Made by a program: the position numbers and the translations under genes. Below, piece after piece: positions 9,289 through 17,816 of a DNA stretch of 64,000 bases. The stretch spans positions 16,110 through 80,109 of the forward strand of contig JAFRHL010000021.1 in assembly GCA_017433295.1 (NCBI GenBank). Reading direction: 5' to 3'. Origin of the DNA: Eubacterium sp. (GTDB taxonomy: Bacteria > Bacillota > Clostridia > Lachnospirales > Lachnospiraceae). Numbering within the stretch: the stretch's first letter is position 1; each line of letters begins with the position of its first letter. The notes under the pieces were generated by a model. The model searched no databases. It was not told the origin of the DNA and saw nothing but the letters and a program-made list of their open reading frames with translations.

Positions 9289-9997
9289 TAATCTGTGTAA
9301 GTCCTTTGGGGATCATGTAGTGCTGAAAGATATCACCGAGCATATTACTCCGGGTGAGAAGCTTGTCATCATTGGTCCCTCAGGTTCCGGCAAGTCCACT
9401 TTTCTTCGCTGCCTGAACCTTCTGGAGCACCCCACATCGGGCCAGATCATTTTTGACGGTGTGGATCTGACAGATCCAAAAACAGACATCAATAAGATCC
9501 GCCAGCATATGGGCATGGTTTTCCAGCATTTTAATCTGTTTCCCCATAAAACCATCATGCAGAACATCACTCTGGCCCCCACCAAGCTTAAACTGATGAA
9601 GGCGGAAGAGGCAAAGGAGGAGGCTCTGAGGCTCCTTAGGATGGTTAATCTTGAGGATAAGGCAGATGCCTATCCCGGTCAGCTTTCCGGCGGCCAGAAG
9701 CAGCGTATCGCCATTGTCCGTTCTCTGGCCCTGAAGCCGAAGATGATGCTCTTTGATGAACCCACCAGTGCCCTGGACCCTGAAATGGTCGGGGAGGTGC
9801 TGGAGGTTATGAAGCAGCTGGCAGACGACGGCATGACCATGGCTGTGGTGACCCACGAGATGGGATTTGCCAGGGAAGTGGGGACCCGGGTCTTTTTTAT
9901 GGACCAGGGCGGGATCCTGGAACAGGGTACCCCGGATGATATCTTCTCCCACGCAAAGGAGGAGAGGACCAGGGAATTTCTGTCCAAGGTGCTTTGA
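9275..9997 (+). CDS. Amino-acid ABC transporter ATP-binding protein
   Basis: Cytoplasmic ATPase that powers the importer. 240 residues with all ABC motifs: Walker [10 protein letters not shown] (about 33-41), Q-loop [13 protein letters not shown], signature LSGGQKQR, Walker [14 protein letters not shown] and the switch His in VVTHEMGF. The order matches GlnQ/ArtP-type polar amino-acid ATPases. The GTG start lies inside the permease 3' end. It is the last gene of the three-gene importer set. Confidence 0.95.
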   Translation: MIYVNNLCKSFGDHVVLKDITEHITPGEKLVIIGPSGSGKSTFLRCLNLLEHPTSGQIIFDGVDLTDPKTDINKIRQHMGMVFQHFNLFPHKTIMQNITLAPTKLKLMKAEEAKEEALRLLRMVNLEDKADAYPGQLSGGQKQRIAIVRSLALKPKMMLFDEPTSALDPEMVGEVLEVMKQLADDGMTMAVVTHEMGFAREVGTRVFFMDQGGILEQGTPDDIFSHAKEERTREFLSKVL

Positions 9998-10028
9998 TTC
10001 GTTTTTTGATTTTTCAATCTCAGACGTG

Positions 10029-10055
10029 GGAATCTCGTGACTCTTATGAGATTCC
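10029..10055. repeat. Hairpin after the importer operon
   Basis: An 8-bp perfect stem GGAATCTC / GAGATTCC around an 11-nt loop, 31 bp after the ATPase stop. It has no clean T-tract, so it may aid 3'-end stability rather than terminate. Confidence 0.4.
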
Positions 10056-10082
10056 TCCTGCAGGCCCCCTCTAACCAATAAA

Positions 10083-10140
10083 CCGCCGGGATTCCATGTA
10101 CCATTTACATGAAATCCCGGCGGTCAGGGGACTGTTTTTT
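10083..10140. terminator. Terminator hairpin between convergent genes
   Basis: A long stem-loop, CCGCCGGGATT..CATGTA pairing with TTACATG..AATCCCGGCGG (10083-10123), with TTTTTT at 10135-10140 on the plus side and an AT-rich flank on the minus side. It sits between the converging importer operon and argG and probably serves both. Confidence 0.65.
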
Positions 10141-11365
10141 ATTTCTTATTCTTTTCCACCTCCTGCATCATCATGGCCCGAACCTTCAATGGAAGGCCGA
10201 AGAGTGTGATGAAGCCGTCGGCGTCATGATGGTCGTACATATCGCCCGTGGTAAAGGAAGCCAGGGACTCATTATACAGGCTGTAGGGAGATGTGGTACC
10301 GGCTTTGATGATATTGCCCTTGTAAAGCTTGAACTTTACTTCTCCGGTAACCACCTTCTGGGTGGAGGCCACAAAGGCTTTGATGGCGTCGCAAAGGGGT
10401 GTAAACCATTTCCCTTCATAAACAACCTGGGCCAGCTTGTTGCCCATGTCCTTCTTGACCTCCATGGTGGCCCGGTCTAAAACCAGCTCTTCCAGCTGCT
10501 GATGGGCTTCCATAAGGATGGTGCCGCCGGGGGTCTCGTAAATACCCCGGGACTTCATGCCCACAACCCGGTTTTCCACGATATCCACAATGCCGATGCC
10601 GTGCCGGCCGCCCATCTCATTCAGCTTGCGGATAATATCCGCCACCTTCATATGCTCGCCGTTGATGGTTTTGGGTACACCCTCTTCAAAGGTCATGGTA
10701 ACAAACTCCGCTTCATCCGGCGCTTTCTGGGGCGGCACACTCATCATCAGGATATGCTCATAATTGGGTTCCAGGGAGGGATCCTCCAGTTCGAGGCCTT
10801 CATGGCTTAAGTGCCAGAGATTCCTGTCCCGGCTGTAGCTGGAATCGTTGCCGAAGGGAAGATCGATCCCATGGGCTTTACAGTAGTCGATCTCGGACTG
10901 GCGGGAATCCATCTGCCACCTGCTGTCCCTCCAGGGAGCGATGATCTTAATGTCAGGTGCCAGGGCCCGGATGCTGAGCTCGAAACGAATCTGGTCATTG
11001 CCCTTTCCGGTGGCGCCGTGGCAGATGGCTACAGCTCCTTCCTTTCTGGCAATCTCCACCAGCTTGGCGGCGATACCCGGACGGGCCATGGATGTGCCCA
11101 GAAGGTACTTGTGCTCGTAAACGGCTCCTGCCTGAACGCAGGGCATGATATAGTTTTCCGCAAAATCATCATTGATATCTTCTATATAAAGCTTGGCTGC
11201 TCCGGAATAGAGGGCTCTCTCATCAAGTCCTTCCAGCTCCTTACCCTGACCGCAGTCAACGCAGCAGCAGATCACATCATAATTATAGGTCTCTTTGAGC
11301 CAGGGAATGATGGCTGTGGTATCAAGTCCTCCCGAATAGGCCAGTACAACTTTTTCTTTGCTCAT
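10139..11365 (-). CDS. argG: Argininosuccinate synthase
   Basis: ATP-dependent joining of citrulline and aspartate to argininosuccinate, the step before ArgH. 408 residues, normal length. The N-terminal PP-loop for ATP is AYSGGLDTT; other family blocks are LLGTSMARPGIA, HGATGKGNDQIRFE and YGKDNSS-type segment FGNDSSYSRDRNLWHLS. Starts ATG after GGAGG. Transcribed divergently from argC across a 354-bp control region. Confidence 0.97.
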   Translation of the reverse strand: MSKEKVVLAYSGGLDTTAIIPWLKETYNYDVICCCVDCGQGKELEGLDERALYSGAAKLYIEDINDDFAENYIMPCVQAGAVYEHKYLLGTSMARPGIAAKLVEIARKEGAVAICHGATGKGNDQIRFELSIRALAPDIKIIAPWRDSRWQMDSRQSEIDYCKAHGIDLPFGNDSSYSRDRNLWHLSHEGLELEDPSLEPNYEHILMMSVPPQKAPDEAEFVTMTFEEGVPKTINGEHMKVADIIRKLNEMGGRHGIGIVDIVENRVVGMKSRGIYETPGGTILMEAHQQLEELVLDRATMEVKKDMGNKLAQVVYEGKWFTPLCDAIKAFVASTQKVVTGEVKFKLYKGNIIKAGTTSPYSLYNESLASFTTGDMYDHHDADGFITLFGLPLKVRAMMMQEVEKNKK

Positions 11366-11446
11366 AGTTCATTTATCCTCCGCTTATAAAATATACGTAT
11401 TTAAGATACCGCACAGACCAAATTCCGTCTGCGGCATTTGTACACT

Positions 11447-11475
11447 ATCATACTTCATTCTGCATTAATATGCAA
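11447..11475 (-). promoter_or_regulatory. argG promoter with ARG-box-like dyad
   Basis: On the minus strand: TTGCAT, 17-bp spacer, TATGAT. The spacer contains TGCATATTAATGCA, a near-perfect dyad similar to the boxes at argC and the importer, placed where a repressor would block RNA polymerase. Confidence 0.6.
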
Positions 11476-11512
11476 GGACTTTTTAAAAATATAAATAATT
11501 ATTAATTTATGC

Positions 11513-11570
11513 TTGCTAAAATCAGGCGTAAAGCGTATAATTATGAGGAAATTGCGAATAAATATTAATG
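11513..11570 (+). promoter_or_regulatory. argCJBD promoter with tandem ARG-box-like sites
   Basis: TTGCTA (11513-11518), 17-bp spacer, TATAAT (11536-11541). The -10 is embedded in GTATAATTATGAGG (11535-11548), and a second site GCGAATAAATATTAATG follows (11554-11570). The tandem arrangement repeats that at the importer promoter. Confidence 0.6.
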
Positions 11571-11719
11571 AGGCCAGTATACTTGTGTTTAAAAAGAAAT
11601 TGTGGTATTCTTATCAATCGAAATCGCGAGAAGCCTGGGTCTGAGATTGACGCCTAAAATTCGAGATAGAAAACATGAAAATAATTAGATCATCATTTTA
11701 AAGAGAGGATAGATAAATT

Positions 11720-12760
11720 ATGATAAAAGCAGGGATCATCGGTTCCACAGGATATGCCGGTCAGGAGATCGTCCGTATCCTTCTGGGACATAAAGACGCA
11801 GAAATTAAATGGTACGGGTCCAGAAGTTATATTGATAAGCCCTATGCGGATGTATTCCAGAACATGTTCAAGCTGGTGCCGGATATCTGCAAAGGAGAGG
11901 ACCTTGAAGCCCTCTGCAATGAGGTGGATGTTGTTTTTACAGCCACACCCCAGGGGCTTTGCAGTACCCTGGTCAGCGAATCCGTGTTAGAAAGGGTAAA
12001 GATCATTGATTTAAGCGCCGATTTCAGGATTAAGGATGTGGCGACCTATGAAGACTGGTACGGTTTAAAGCACGGCAGCCCCCAGTATATTGAGGAGGCC
12101 GTATACGGCCTGTGCGAGATCAACCGGGAAAAGATAAAGAAGGCCAGGCTGGTGGCCAATCCGGGATGTTATCCCACCTGTTCCTTCCTGTCCATCTACC
12201 CTCTGGCCAGGGCCGGCCTCATTGATATGAGATCCATCATCATCGACGCCAAATCCGGCACCTCCGGAGCAGGCAGGGGAGCCAAGGTGGCCAATCTTTT
12301 CTGCGAGGTCAATGAGAGCATAAAGGCCTATGGTGTGGCCGGTCACAGACATACCCCGGAAATAGAAGAACAGTTAAGTCTTGCCTCCGGTCAGAAAGCC
12401 CTCATAAACTTTACTCCCCATCTGGTTCCCATGAACAGGGGTATCCTTGTGACGGCCTATGCCAATCTTACGAAGGAGGTCACCGAAGCAGAACTCAGGG
12501 TCCTCTACGAAGAAGCCTATAAAGAGGAACAGTTTGTCCGTTTCCTCAAGGAGGGGGTAAATCCCGAGACCCGCTGGGTGGAGGGCAGCAACTATGTGGA
12601 TGTAAATATAAAATATGACAGCAGGACAAACCGTGTCGTCATGATGGGTGCCATGGATAACCTGGTGAAAGGAGCTGCCGGCCAGGCAGTACAGAACATG
12701 AATCTGATGTTCGGGCTTCCGGAAAATGAAGGCCTTAGGATGCCGCCGGTATTTCCGTAA
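11720..12760 (+). CDS. argC: N-acetyl-gamma-glutamyl-phosphate reductase
   Basis: NADPH-dependent reduction of N-acetylglutamyl phosphate, third step of arginine synthesis. 346 residues. The Rossmann start IIGSTGYAGQEIVRIL and the catalytic ANPGCYPTCSFL (Cys near 150) are typical of the long ArgC type. KSGTSGAGRGAK is the substrate loop. First gene of argC-argJ-argB-argD, with 27 bp to argJ. Confidence 0.97.
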   Translation: MIKAGIIGSTGYAGQEIVRILLGHKDAEIKWYGSRSYIDKPYADVFQNMFKLVPDICKGEDLEALCNEVDVVFTATPQGLCSTLVSESVLERVKIIDLSADFRIKDVATYEDWYGLKHGSPQYIEEAVYGLCEINREKIKKARLVANPGCYPTCSFLSIYPLARAGLIDMRSIIIDAKSGTSGAGRGAKVANLFCEVNESIKAYGVAGHRHTPEIEEQLSLASGQKALINFTPHLVPMNRGILVTAYANLTKEVTEAELRVLYEEAYKEEQFVRFLKEGVNPETRWVEGSNYVDVNIKYDSRTNRVVMMGAMDNLVKGAAGQAVQNMNLMFGLPENEGLRMPPVFP

Positions 12761-12787
12761 TCTATAAAGGTCAGAGGAGGAGCATAG

Positions 12788-14014
12788 ATGAACAATATGA
12801 ATGGTGGTGTCACCGCCCCCGCAGGCTTTTACGCCGCAGGTCTCCGGGCCGGGATCAAAGCCGGGAAAACCAATAAGGATATGGCTATGATCTATTCGGC
12901 TGTACCGGCAGTCTGCGCGGGAACCTTTACGAAAAACGTGGTAAAGGCAGCCCCGGTCCTTTGGGATAAAGAGATCGTTGACAATTACGGCAGCGCCCGG
13001 GCAGTGGTGATCAACAGTGGAATAGCAAATGCCTGTACAGGAAAACAGGGTTATGAAAACTGCAGGCTGGAAGCAGTAAAGACGGCAGAGCTTCTGGATC
13101 TTAAAACGGAAGAGGTCCTGGTGGCTTCCACCGGGGTCATCGGAGCCCAGCTTAATATGGAGATCGTGGAAAAAGGGATAGAAATGCTGGTGCCGGCTCT
13201 TAAAGATACAGCCGAAGCGGCTGATGACGCAGCAGTTGCTATCCTGACCACAGATACCCATAAGAAGGAGATCGCTTTAAGCTGTGTCATAGACGGAAAG
13301 CAGGTCCATGTCGGCGGCATGTGCAAGGGAGCCGGGATGATCCATCCCAATATGGGCACCATGCTGGCCTTTGTCACCAGTGATGTCTGCATAGGCAAAC
13401 CACTGCTGGACAGGCTGGTAAAAGAAATCGTGGAGGATACCTTTAACATGGTATCGGTGGACGGGGATACTTCCACCAATGACACCTGCCTGGTCCTCTG
13501 CAACGGCATGGCGGGCAATAGGGAGCTGAGAGAAGAAGATCCAGACCTGGAAGTATTTAAGGAAGCCTTAAAACAAGTGCTTACCTATCTTGCCAGGCAG
13601 ATTGCCGGAGACGGAGAGGGGTGCACCAGACTCTTTGAAGTCACCTGTCATGGGGCGGCAAGCAGGGAGGATGCAAAGACCATCAGTAAATCCGTGGTCT
13701 GTTCCAGCCTCACCAAGGCCGCTGTTTTCGGAAAAGACGCCAACTGGGGCCGTATCCTGTGTGCCATGGGCTACAGCGGGGTGACATTTGATCCGGAAAA
13801 GGTGGATATCAGCCTGGAAAGCCAAAAAGGCAGCCTTGCCATCGTAAAGGACGGGATCGCGACAGATTACAGCGAAGAATTTGCCACCGAGATACTTTCA
13901 GCCAATCCGGTAAAAGCCATACTGGATATTCACCAGGGGGATGGGAGCGCAACAGCCTGGGGCTGCGACCTGACCTATGAATATGTAAAGATCAACGCGG
14001 ATTACCGGTCCTGA
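12788..14014 (+). CDS. argJ: Bifunctional ornithine acetyltransferase / N-acetylglutamate synthase
   Basis: Transfers acetyl from N-acetylornithine to glutamate, closing the arginine acetyl cycle; many homologues also use acetyl-CoA. 408 residues. The precursor self-cleaves before a conserved Thr, here in MIHPNMGTMLAF (Thr about 191). The residue before it is Gly, where Ala or Met is common. VDGDTSTNDT and the C-terminal GKDANWGRI blocks are present. With argJ in the operon, no separate argE is needed. Confidence 0.96.
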   Translation: MNNMNGGVTAPAGFYAAGLRAGIKAGKTNKDMAMIYSAVPAVCAGTFTKNVVKAAPVLWDKEIVDNYGSARAVVINSGIANACTGKQGYENCRLEAVKTAELLDLKTEEVLVASTGVIGAQLNMEIVEKGIEMLVPALKDTAEAADDAAVAILTTDTHKKEIALSCVIDGKQVHVGGMCKGAGMIHPNMGTMLAFVTSDVCIGKPLLDRLVKEIVEDTFNMVSVDGDTSTNDTCLVLCNGMAGNRELREEDPDLEVFKEALKQVLTYLARQIAGDGEGCTRLFEVTCHGAASREDAKTISKSVVCSSLTKAAVFGKDANWGRILCAMGYSGVTFDPEKVDISLESQKGSLAIVKDGIATDYSEEFATEILSANPVKAILDIHQGDGSATAWGCDLTYEYVKINADYRS

Positions 14015-14083
14015 TCAGTCCGTGGTTCTTATAGTTAAATCAATCGAAGACGACCCGGATCCTATGAATCGAAAGGAGACCCT

Positions 14084-14986
14084 ATGGCAGTATATGAAAC
14101 AGCAGGATATGAAAACATGGACCTGATCATGGAGAAGGCCAATACACTGATCGAGGCCCTGCCCTATATCAGACGGTTTAACGGAAAGACCATCATCGTA
14201 AAGTATGGCGGCAGCGCCATGCTGGATGAGAAATTAAAATATAACGTCATCAAGGACGTAGCCCTCTTAAAGCTGATCGGTTTCAGACCGGTTATCGTCC
14301 ACGGAGGCGGAAAAGAGATCAGCAAATGGGTAAAGCTGAACGGCGGTCAGCCGGAGTTTTACAACGGGCTGCGGATCACTGACAAAGAAACCATGAACAT
14401 TGCAGAAATGGTCCTTAATAAAGTAAATAAAGAACTGGTGGCCATGATGCAGAAGCTGGGCGTTAACGCGGTAGGCCTCTGCGGCAAGGACGGCAACATG
14501 ATCCGGGTAAATAAGAAAATGCCCGACGGCAAGGACATCGGCTATGTGGGCGATGTCAGATCAGTCAACACCGACCTTCTGGAGACCCTGATGGACAGAG
14601 ACTTTGTTCCGGTTATTGCTCCCGTGGGACTGAGTGATGCCTTTGAGGCCTACAACATCAATGCAGATGACGCCGCCTGCGGAGTCGCCAAGGCCATGAA
14701 GGCAGAAAAGCTGGTATTCCTCACCGATATCGAAGGCGTTTATGTGGACCCGGCCGACAAGAAGACCCTGATCTCCGAAATGGATGTGCAGACAGCCAGA
14801 GAATTTATAGATAACGGTGTGGTGGGCGGAGGAATGCTGCCCAAGCTCAACAACTGCATTGAAGCCATAGAGGAAGGCGTTTCCAGAGTCCATATTCTGG
14901 ACGGCCGCCTGCCCCACTGCCTGCTGCTGGAGTTCTTCACACAAAAGGGTATCGGAACAGCCATCATCAAAGAACCTCTGTTCTGA
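14084..14986 (+). CDS. argB: Acetylglutamate kinase
   Basis: Phosphorylates N-acetylglutamate, second step of the pathway. 300 residues, amino-acid-kinase fold: [10 protein letters not shown] (Lys for phosphate), [11 protein letters not shown] for the gamma-phosphate, [12 protein letters not shown] and [14 protein letters not shown]. The longer N-terminal helix region (about 30 residues before the kinase core) is like the arginine-inhibited hexameric ArgB type, so feedback inhibition is plausible (inference). Start follows AAAGGAG. Confidence 0.97.
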   Translation: MAVYETAGYENMDLIMEKANTLIEALPYIRRFNGKTIIVKYGGSAMLDEKLKYNVIKDVALLKLIGFRPVIVHGGGKEISKWVKLNGGQPEFYNGLRITDKETMNIAEMVLNKVNKELVAMMQKLGVNAVGLCGKDGNMIRVNKKMPDGKDIGYVGDVRSVNTDLLETLMDRDFVPVIAPVGLSDAFEAYNINADDAACGVAKAMKAEKLVFLTDIEGVYVDPADKKTLISEMDVQTAREFIDNGVVGGGMLPKLNNCIEAIEEGVSRVHILDGRLPHCLLLEFFTQKGIGTAIIKEPLF

Positions 14987-15054
14987 TCTGTGAGGCGAAA
15001 TCGCCGAGGCCATAACGATATATTTGATTTTATGATGAGAAAGGTAAGATAAGC

Positions 15055-16257
15055 ATGTCAAAAATGCAGGAATATATGGAAAGGGGAGAGCAGTATCTCC
15101 TGAAAACCTATAATCGTTTTCCCGTGGTCTTTGAGAAGGGCGACGGTGTATACCTTCAGGATATGGACGGCAAAAGATATCTGGATTTTGCGGCAGGTAT
15201 CGCCGTGTTTGCCCTGGGCTATAATCACAGGGAATATAATGAAGCATTAAAGGAGCAGGTGGACCTCATTTTACATACTTCGAATCTTTATTATAACAAG
15301 CCGGCCGTGGACGCGGCGGAAAAGATCGTAAAGACCAGCGGTATGTCGAAGGTATTTTTTACCAACAGCGGAACCGAGGCCATTGAGGGAGCCCTGAAGG
15401 TGGCCAGAAAATATGCCTGGCTGAAGGATCCCGGAAAGGACTACGAGTTTATCGCCATGAACCATTCCTTCCACGGAAGAAGCCAGGGGGCCCTTTCCGT
15501 CACAGGAAATGCCCACTATCAGGAAGGCTTTGTGCCGGTGGAAATGAGAGCGGTATTTGCTGATTTCAACAACCTTGAGGATGTAAAATCAAAGATCACC
15601 GACAGGACCTGCGGGATCATCTGTGAGGTGGTTCAGGGAGAAGGCGGAATCTATCCGGCAGATCCGGATTTCCTGAAAGGCCTGAGAGAGATCTGCGATG
15701 AGAAGGACATCCTTCTGATCTTCGATGAAGTCCAGTGCGGTATGGGAAGATGCGGTTCCCTCTATGCCCACGACCTCTACGGGGTCAAGCCGGACGTAAT
15801 GGCCCTGGCCAAGGCCTTAGGCTGCGGCGTGCCGGTGGGAGCCTTTGTGACCAACGAAAAGGCCTCCCATGCCCTGGTTCCCGGAGACCACGGCACCACC
15901 TACGGGGGAAATCCCTTTGCCACCGCGGCGGTAAGCAGGGTATTTGATATCTACGAAGCCAATGATATTGTTTCACATGTAAATCAGGTGGGACAATACC
16001 TTTACCAAAAGCTGGAGGAGCTCAAGGAAAAATATTCACAGATCACAGACCACAGAGGCCTGGGTCTGATGCAGGGGGTCCAGTTTGACGGGCCTGTATC
16101 AAAAATTATCGCAAAAGCCCTGGAAAATGGTCTGGTGATCATCTCTGCGGGTTCTGATATCATACGTTTCGTCCCGCCCCTGGTGATCACGGAGAAGGAC
16201 GTGGATGAAATGATCCGGATCCTGGATCAGACTTTAACAGAATGCGGTTTCCATTGA
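15055..16257 (+). CDS. argD: Acetylornithine aminotransferase
   Basis: PLP-dependent transfer of an amino group from glutamate to N-acetylglutamate semialdehyde. 400 residues, class III aminotransferase: FTNSGTEAIEGALKVAR near the cofactor phosphate, FDEVQCGMGRCG for the pyridine ring and the Schiff-base Lys in MALAKALGCG (about 253). Last gene of the operon; no strong T-tract terminator is seen after it. Confidence 0.96.
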   Translation: MSKMQEYMERGEQYLLKTYNRFPVVFEKGDGVYLQDMDGKRYLDFAAGIAVFALGYNHREYNEALKEQVDLILHTSNLYYNKPAVDAAEKIVKTSGMSKVFFTNSGTEAIEGALKVARKYAWLKDPGKDYEFIAMNHSFHGRSQGALSVTGNAHYQEGFVPVEMRAVFADFNNLEDVKSKITDRTCGIICEVVQGEGGIYPADPDFLKGLREICDEKDILLIFDEVQCGMGRCGSLYAHDLYGVKPDVMALAKALGCGVPVGAFVTNEKASHALVPGDHGTTYGGNPFATAAVSRVFDIYEANDIVSHVNQVGQYLYQKLEELKEKYSQITDHRGLGLMQGVQFDGPVSKIIAKALENGLVIISAGSDIIRFVPPLVITEKDVDEMIRILDQTLTECGFH

Positions 16258-16334
16258 CCGAAGGCTAAGACGGCCGGCATGAAAATGTACAGAATGCTGA
16301 TTTAAAGCCGGGAAGTAATTTGTATAAAACATAT

Positions 16335-16474
16335 AAAAACCTCCATACTATATCTGACGGGCCTGCCGAAGCCGGCAGGCAATAAAAAAGCGATACACGC
16401 TAAAAGCAGGCAGCTTTGGCAGTATTTCCGGAACAGTTTTGCCTGTATTTGTCAGATCATGTATGGAGGTTTTT
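16335..16474 (+). promoter_or_regulatory. Structured leader sequestering the RBS of the YdcZ-type gene
   Basis: Bases 16335-16358 and 16451-16474 are complementary over 21 of 24 positions. The 3' arm contains the GGAGG RBS and ends one base before the ATG, so the closed form hides the ribosome site. Inside the outer stem are an 8-bp hairpin GCCTGCCG/CGGCAGGC (16361-16380), a short AGCG/CGCT hairpin (16389-16401) and a GCAGGC/GCCTGT stem (16406-16446). The GCAGGC at 16406 could instead pair with GCCTGC at 16361, so two exclusive folds are possible. I recognise no known riboswitch class. Confidence 0.6.
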
Positions 16475-16915
16475 ATGTCAGGAATAATAGCAGCATTGAT
16501 ATCCGGAACCCTGATGAGTGTTCAGGGAGTGTTTAATACCCAGGTCACCAGGCAGACCGGAACGTGGGTCACCAATACTTTTGTACAGTTTACAGCTTTT
16601 CTGGTCTGCCTTTTGATCTGGCTCATCAGAGAAAGTAAGCAGACACCCCTTTCCAGTCTGCTGTCGGTGAAACCAGGCTATCTCCTCACGGGAGGCGTGA
16701 TCGGAGCATTTATCACATTTACAGTGATAGCAGGCATGTCCTCGCTGGGTCCCGCCAGAGCGGTAATGCTGATCGTCTGCGCCCAGCTGCTGGCCGCATA
16801 TTTTATAGAACTGCTGGGCCTGTTCGGTGTGGACAGGGCCGGCTTTGACTGGAGAAAACTCCTGGGTACAGGATTATTCCTGGCCGGAATCATTGTCTTT
16901 AAAATGAAAGGGTGA
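16475..16915 (+). CDS. YdcZ/DUF606-type small membrane transporter (DMT superfamily)
   Basis: 146 residues, almost wholly hydrophobic, with about four to five helices. Conserved opening SGTLMSVQGVFNTQVTRQTG and C-terminal GTGLFLAGIIVFKMKG are typical of the DUF606 half of the drug/metabolite transporter superfamily. The substrate is not known from sequence. The ATG at 16475 was chosen over upstream TTG/ATG codons because GGAGG lies 5 nt before it. It is monocistronic and under the structured leader just upstream. Confidence 0.85.
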   Translation: MSGIIAALISGTLMSVQGVFNTQVTRQTGTWVTNTFVQFTAFLVCLLIWLIRESKQTPLSSLLSVKPGYLLTGGVIGAFITFTVIAGMSSLGPARAVMLIVCAQLLAAYFIELLGLFGVDRAGFDWRKLLGTGLFLAGIIVFKMKG

Positions 16916-17050
16916 TCCATGGGAAAAAAATAAGATCCCCCTCTTGTTTTTCTTTGGGAATTTAGGTATCATAAATTAGATACGGGAAGAATTTGTTTTT
17001 CTGGCTCTGTATCATATCTGGTCTGTCTCGGTCAGGAAGGGGTGTCTTGA

Positions 17051-17800
17051 TTGGGAAAACGGATGAAGGAAACGATTAAACGGACAGGTACCATAGTGCT
17101 TCTTGCCGGTCTGTTTTTACTGACCGCATGCAGCCTCCTTACACGGGATGAATCCGGCGAAGAAGGCCTGTTTACGGCCTGTGATGACGGGAAAGAAGTG
17201 ATGACAGCCGCCGAGATGACAAAAGAAGATCAGCCAGCCACAGAAAAGACAAAAGAAGACCAGTCAGCCACAGAAAAGACAAAAGATGACCAGTCAGCCG
17301 CTGAAAGTACAGAAGGCAGCCATGGCCTTCTTTATGTACATGTTTGCGGAGCCGTGAAAAAGCCGGGCCTTTATATGTTTGATATTGGCAGCCGGGCAGG
17401 GGAAGCGGTGGAGGCAGCCGGGGGCTTCAGTGACAAAGCCGATACGGCAGCCGTAAACCTGGCCGCTGTACTGGAAGACGGGCAGCAGATCTATGTGCCG
17501 GACACCACAGGCTCCGGCAGCCAAAGGCAGGCCGCTATCGAAGAGAGTCAGGCCGGTAGCGGTCAGAGTCAGGCCGGCACGTCCGGCGGACATATGGGGA
17601 AGGATGCGGACAGGGTCAATATCAATACTGCCGATGCCGGGACCCTTACCGGCCTCAGCGGAATCGGGGAGGCCAGAGCAGCTGCCATCATTGAATACCG
17701 TCAGAAAAATGGTTCCTTTTCCGCTGTGGAGGACATTCGGAATGTCCCCGGTATCGGAGATGGGATATACAAAAAGATCAAAGATTTAATAAAAGTATAA
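17051..17800 (+). CDS. comEA: ComEA-type DNA-binding competence protein (lipoprotein form)
   Basis: Binds incoming double-stranded DNA at the cell surface during transformation. TTG start after GGAAGGGG. The N-terminus is a signal peptide ending in a lipobox LTAC (Cys about 27); B. subtilis ComEA has an uncleaved anchor instead. Then three exact-length 10-residue repeats (TKEDQ-ATEK), an SLBB domain (YVHVCGAVKKPGLY to IYVPD, about 95-155) and a C-terminal double helix-hairpin-helix (VNINTADAGTLTGLSGIGEA, then NVPGIGDGIYKKI). Followed by a two-component system, not comEB. Confidence 0.9.
   Translation: MGKRMKETIKRTGTIVLLAGLFLLTACSLLTRDESGEEGLFTACDDGKEVMTAAEMTKEDQPATEKTKEDQSATEKTKDDQSAAESTEGSHGLLYVHVCGAVKKPGLYMFDIGSRAGEAVEAAGGFSDKADTAAVNLAAVLEDGQQIYVPDTTGSGSQRQAAIEESQAGSGQSQAGTSGGHMGKDADRVNINTADAGTLTGLSGIGEARAAAIIEYRQKNGSFSAVEDIRNVPGIGDGIYKKIKDLIKV
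17219..17308 (+). repeat. Three 30-bp tandem repeats inside comEA
   Basis: Units 17219-17248, 17249-17278 and 17279-17308 are close copies of a 30-bp unit encoding TKEDQSATEK. They form a charged linker between lipid anchor and SLBB domain. The in-frame unit allows length change without loss of frame. Confidence 0.85.
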
Positions 17801-17816
17801 ACAGAGGTGTCAGAAA

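Larger units (their letters stand above)
11366..11719. other. argG / argC divergent control region
   Basis: 354 bp without a gene. It holds the argG promoter (minus), the argC promoter (plus), three ARG-box-like dyads and about 170 bp of argC leader. The leader (11581-11719) has no T-box, no recognised riboswitch core and no convincing terminator hairpin; I see nothing else in it. Confidence 0.7.

Noticed and set aside
11581-11719. T-box or riboswitch in the argC leader
   Set aside because: No T-box sequence, no specifier loop, no terminator hairpin and no known riboswitch core; ARG-box control explains the region.
12374-13261. 295-codon minus-strand frame across argC and argJ
   Set aside because: Shadow of two clear genes; its sequence is Cys/His/Gly-rich without motifs and spans both genes.
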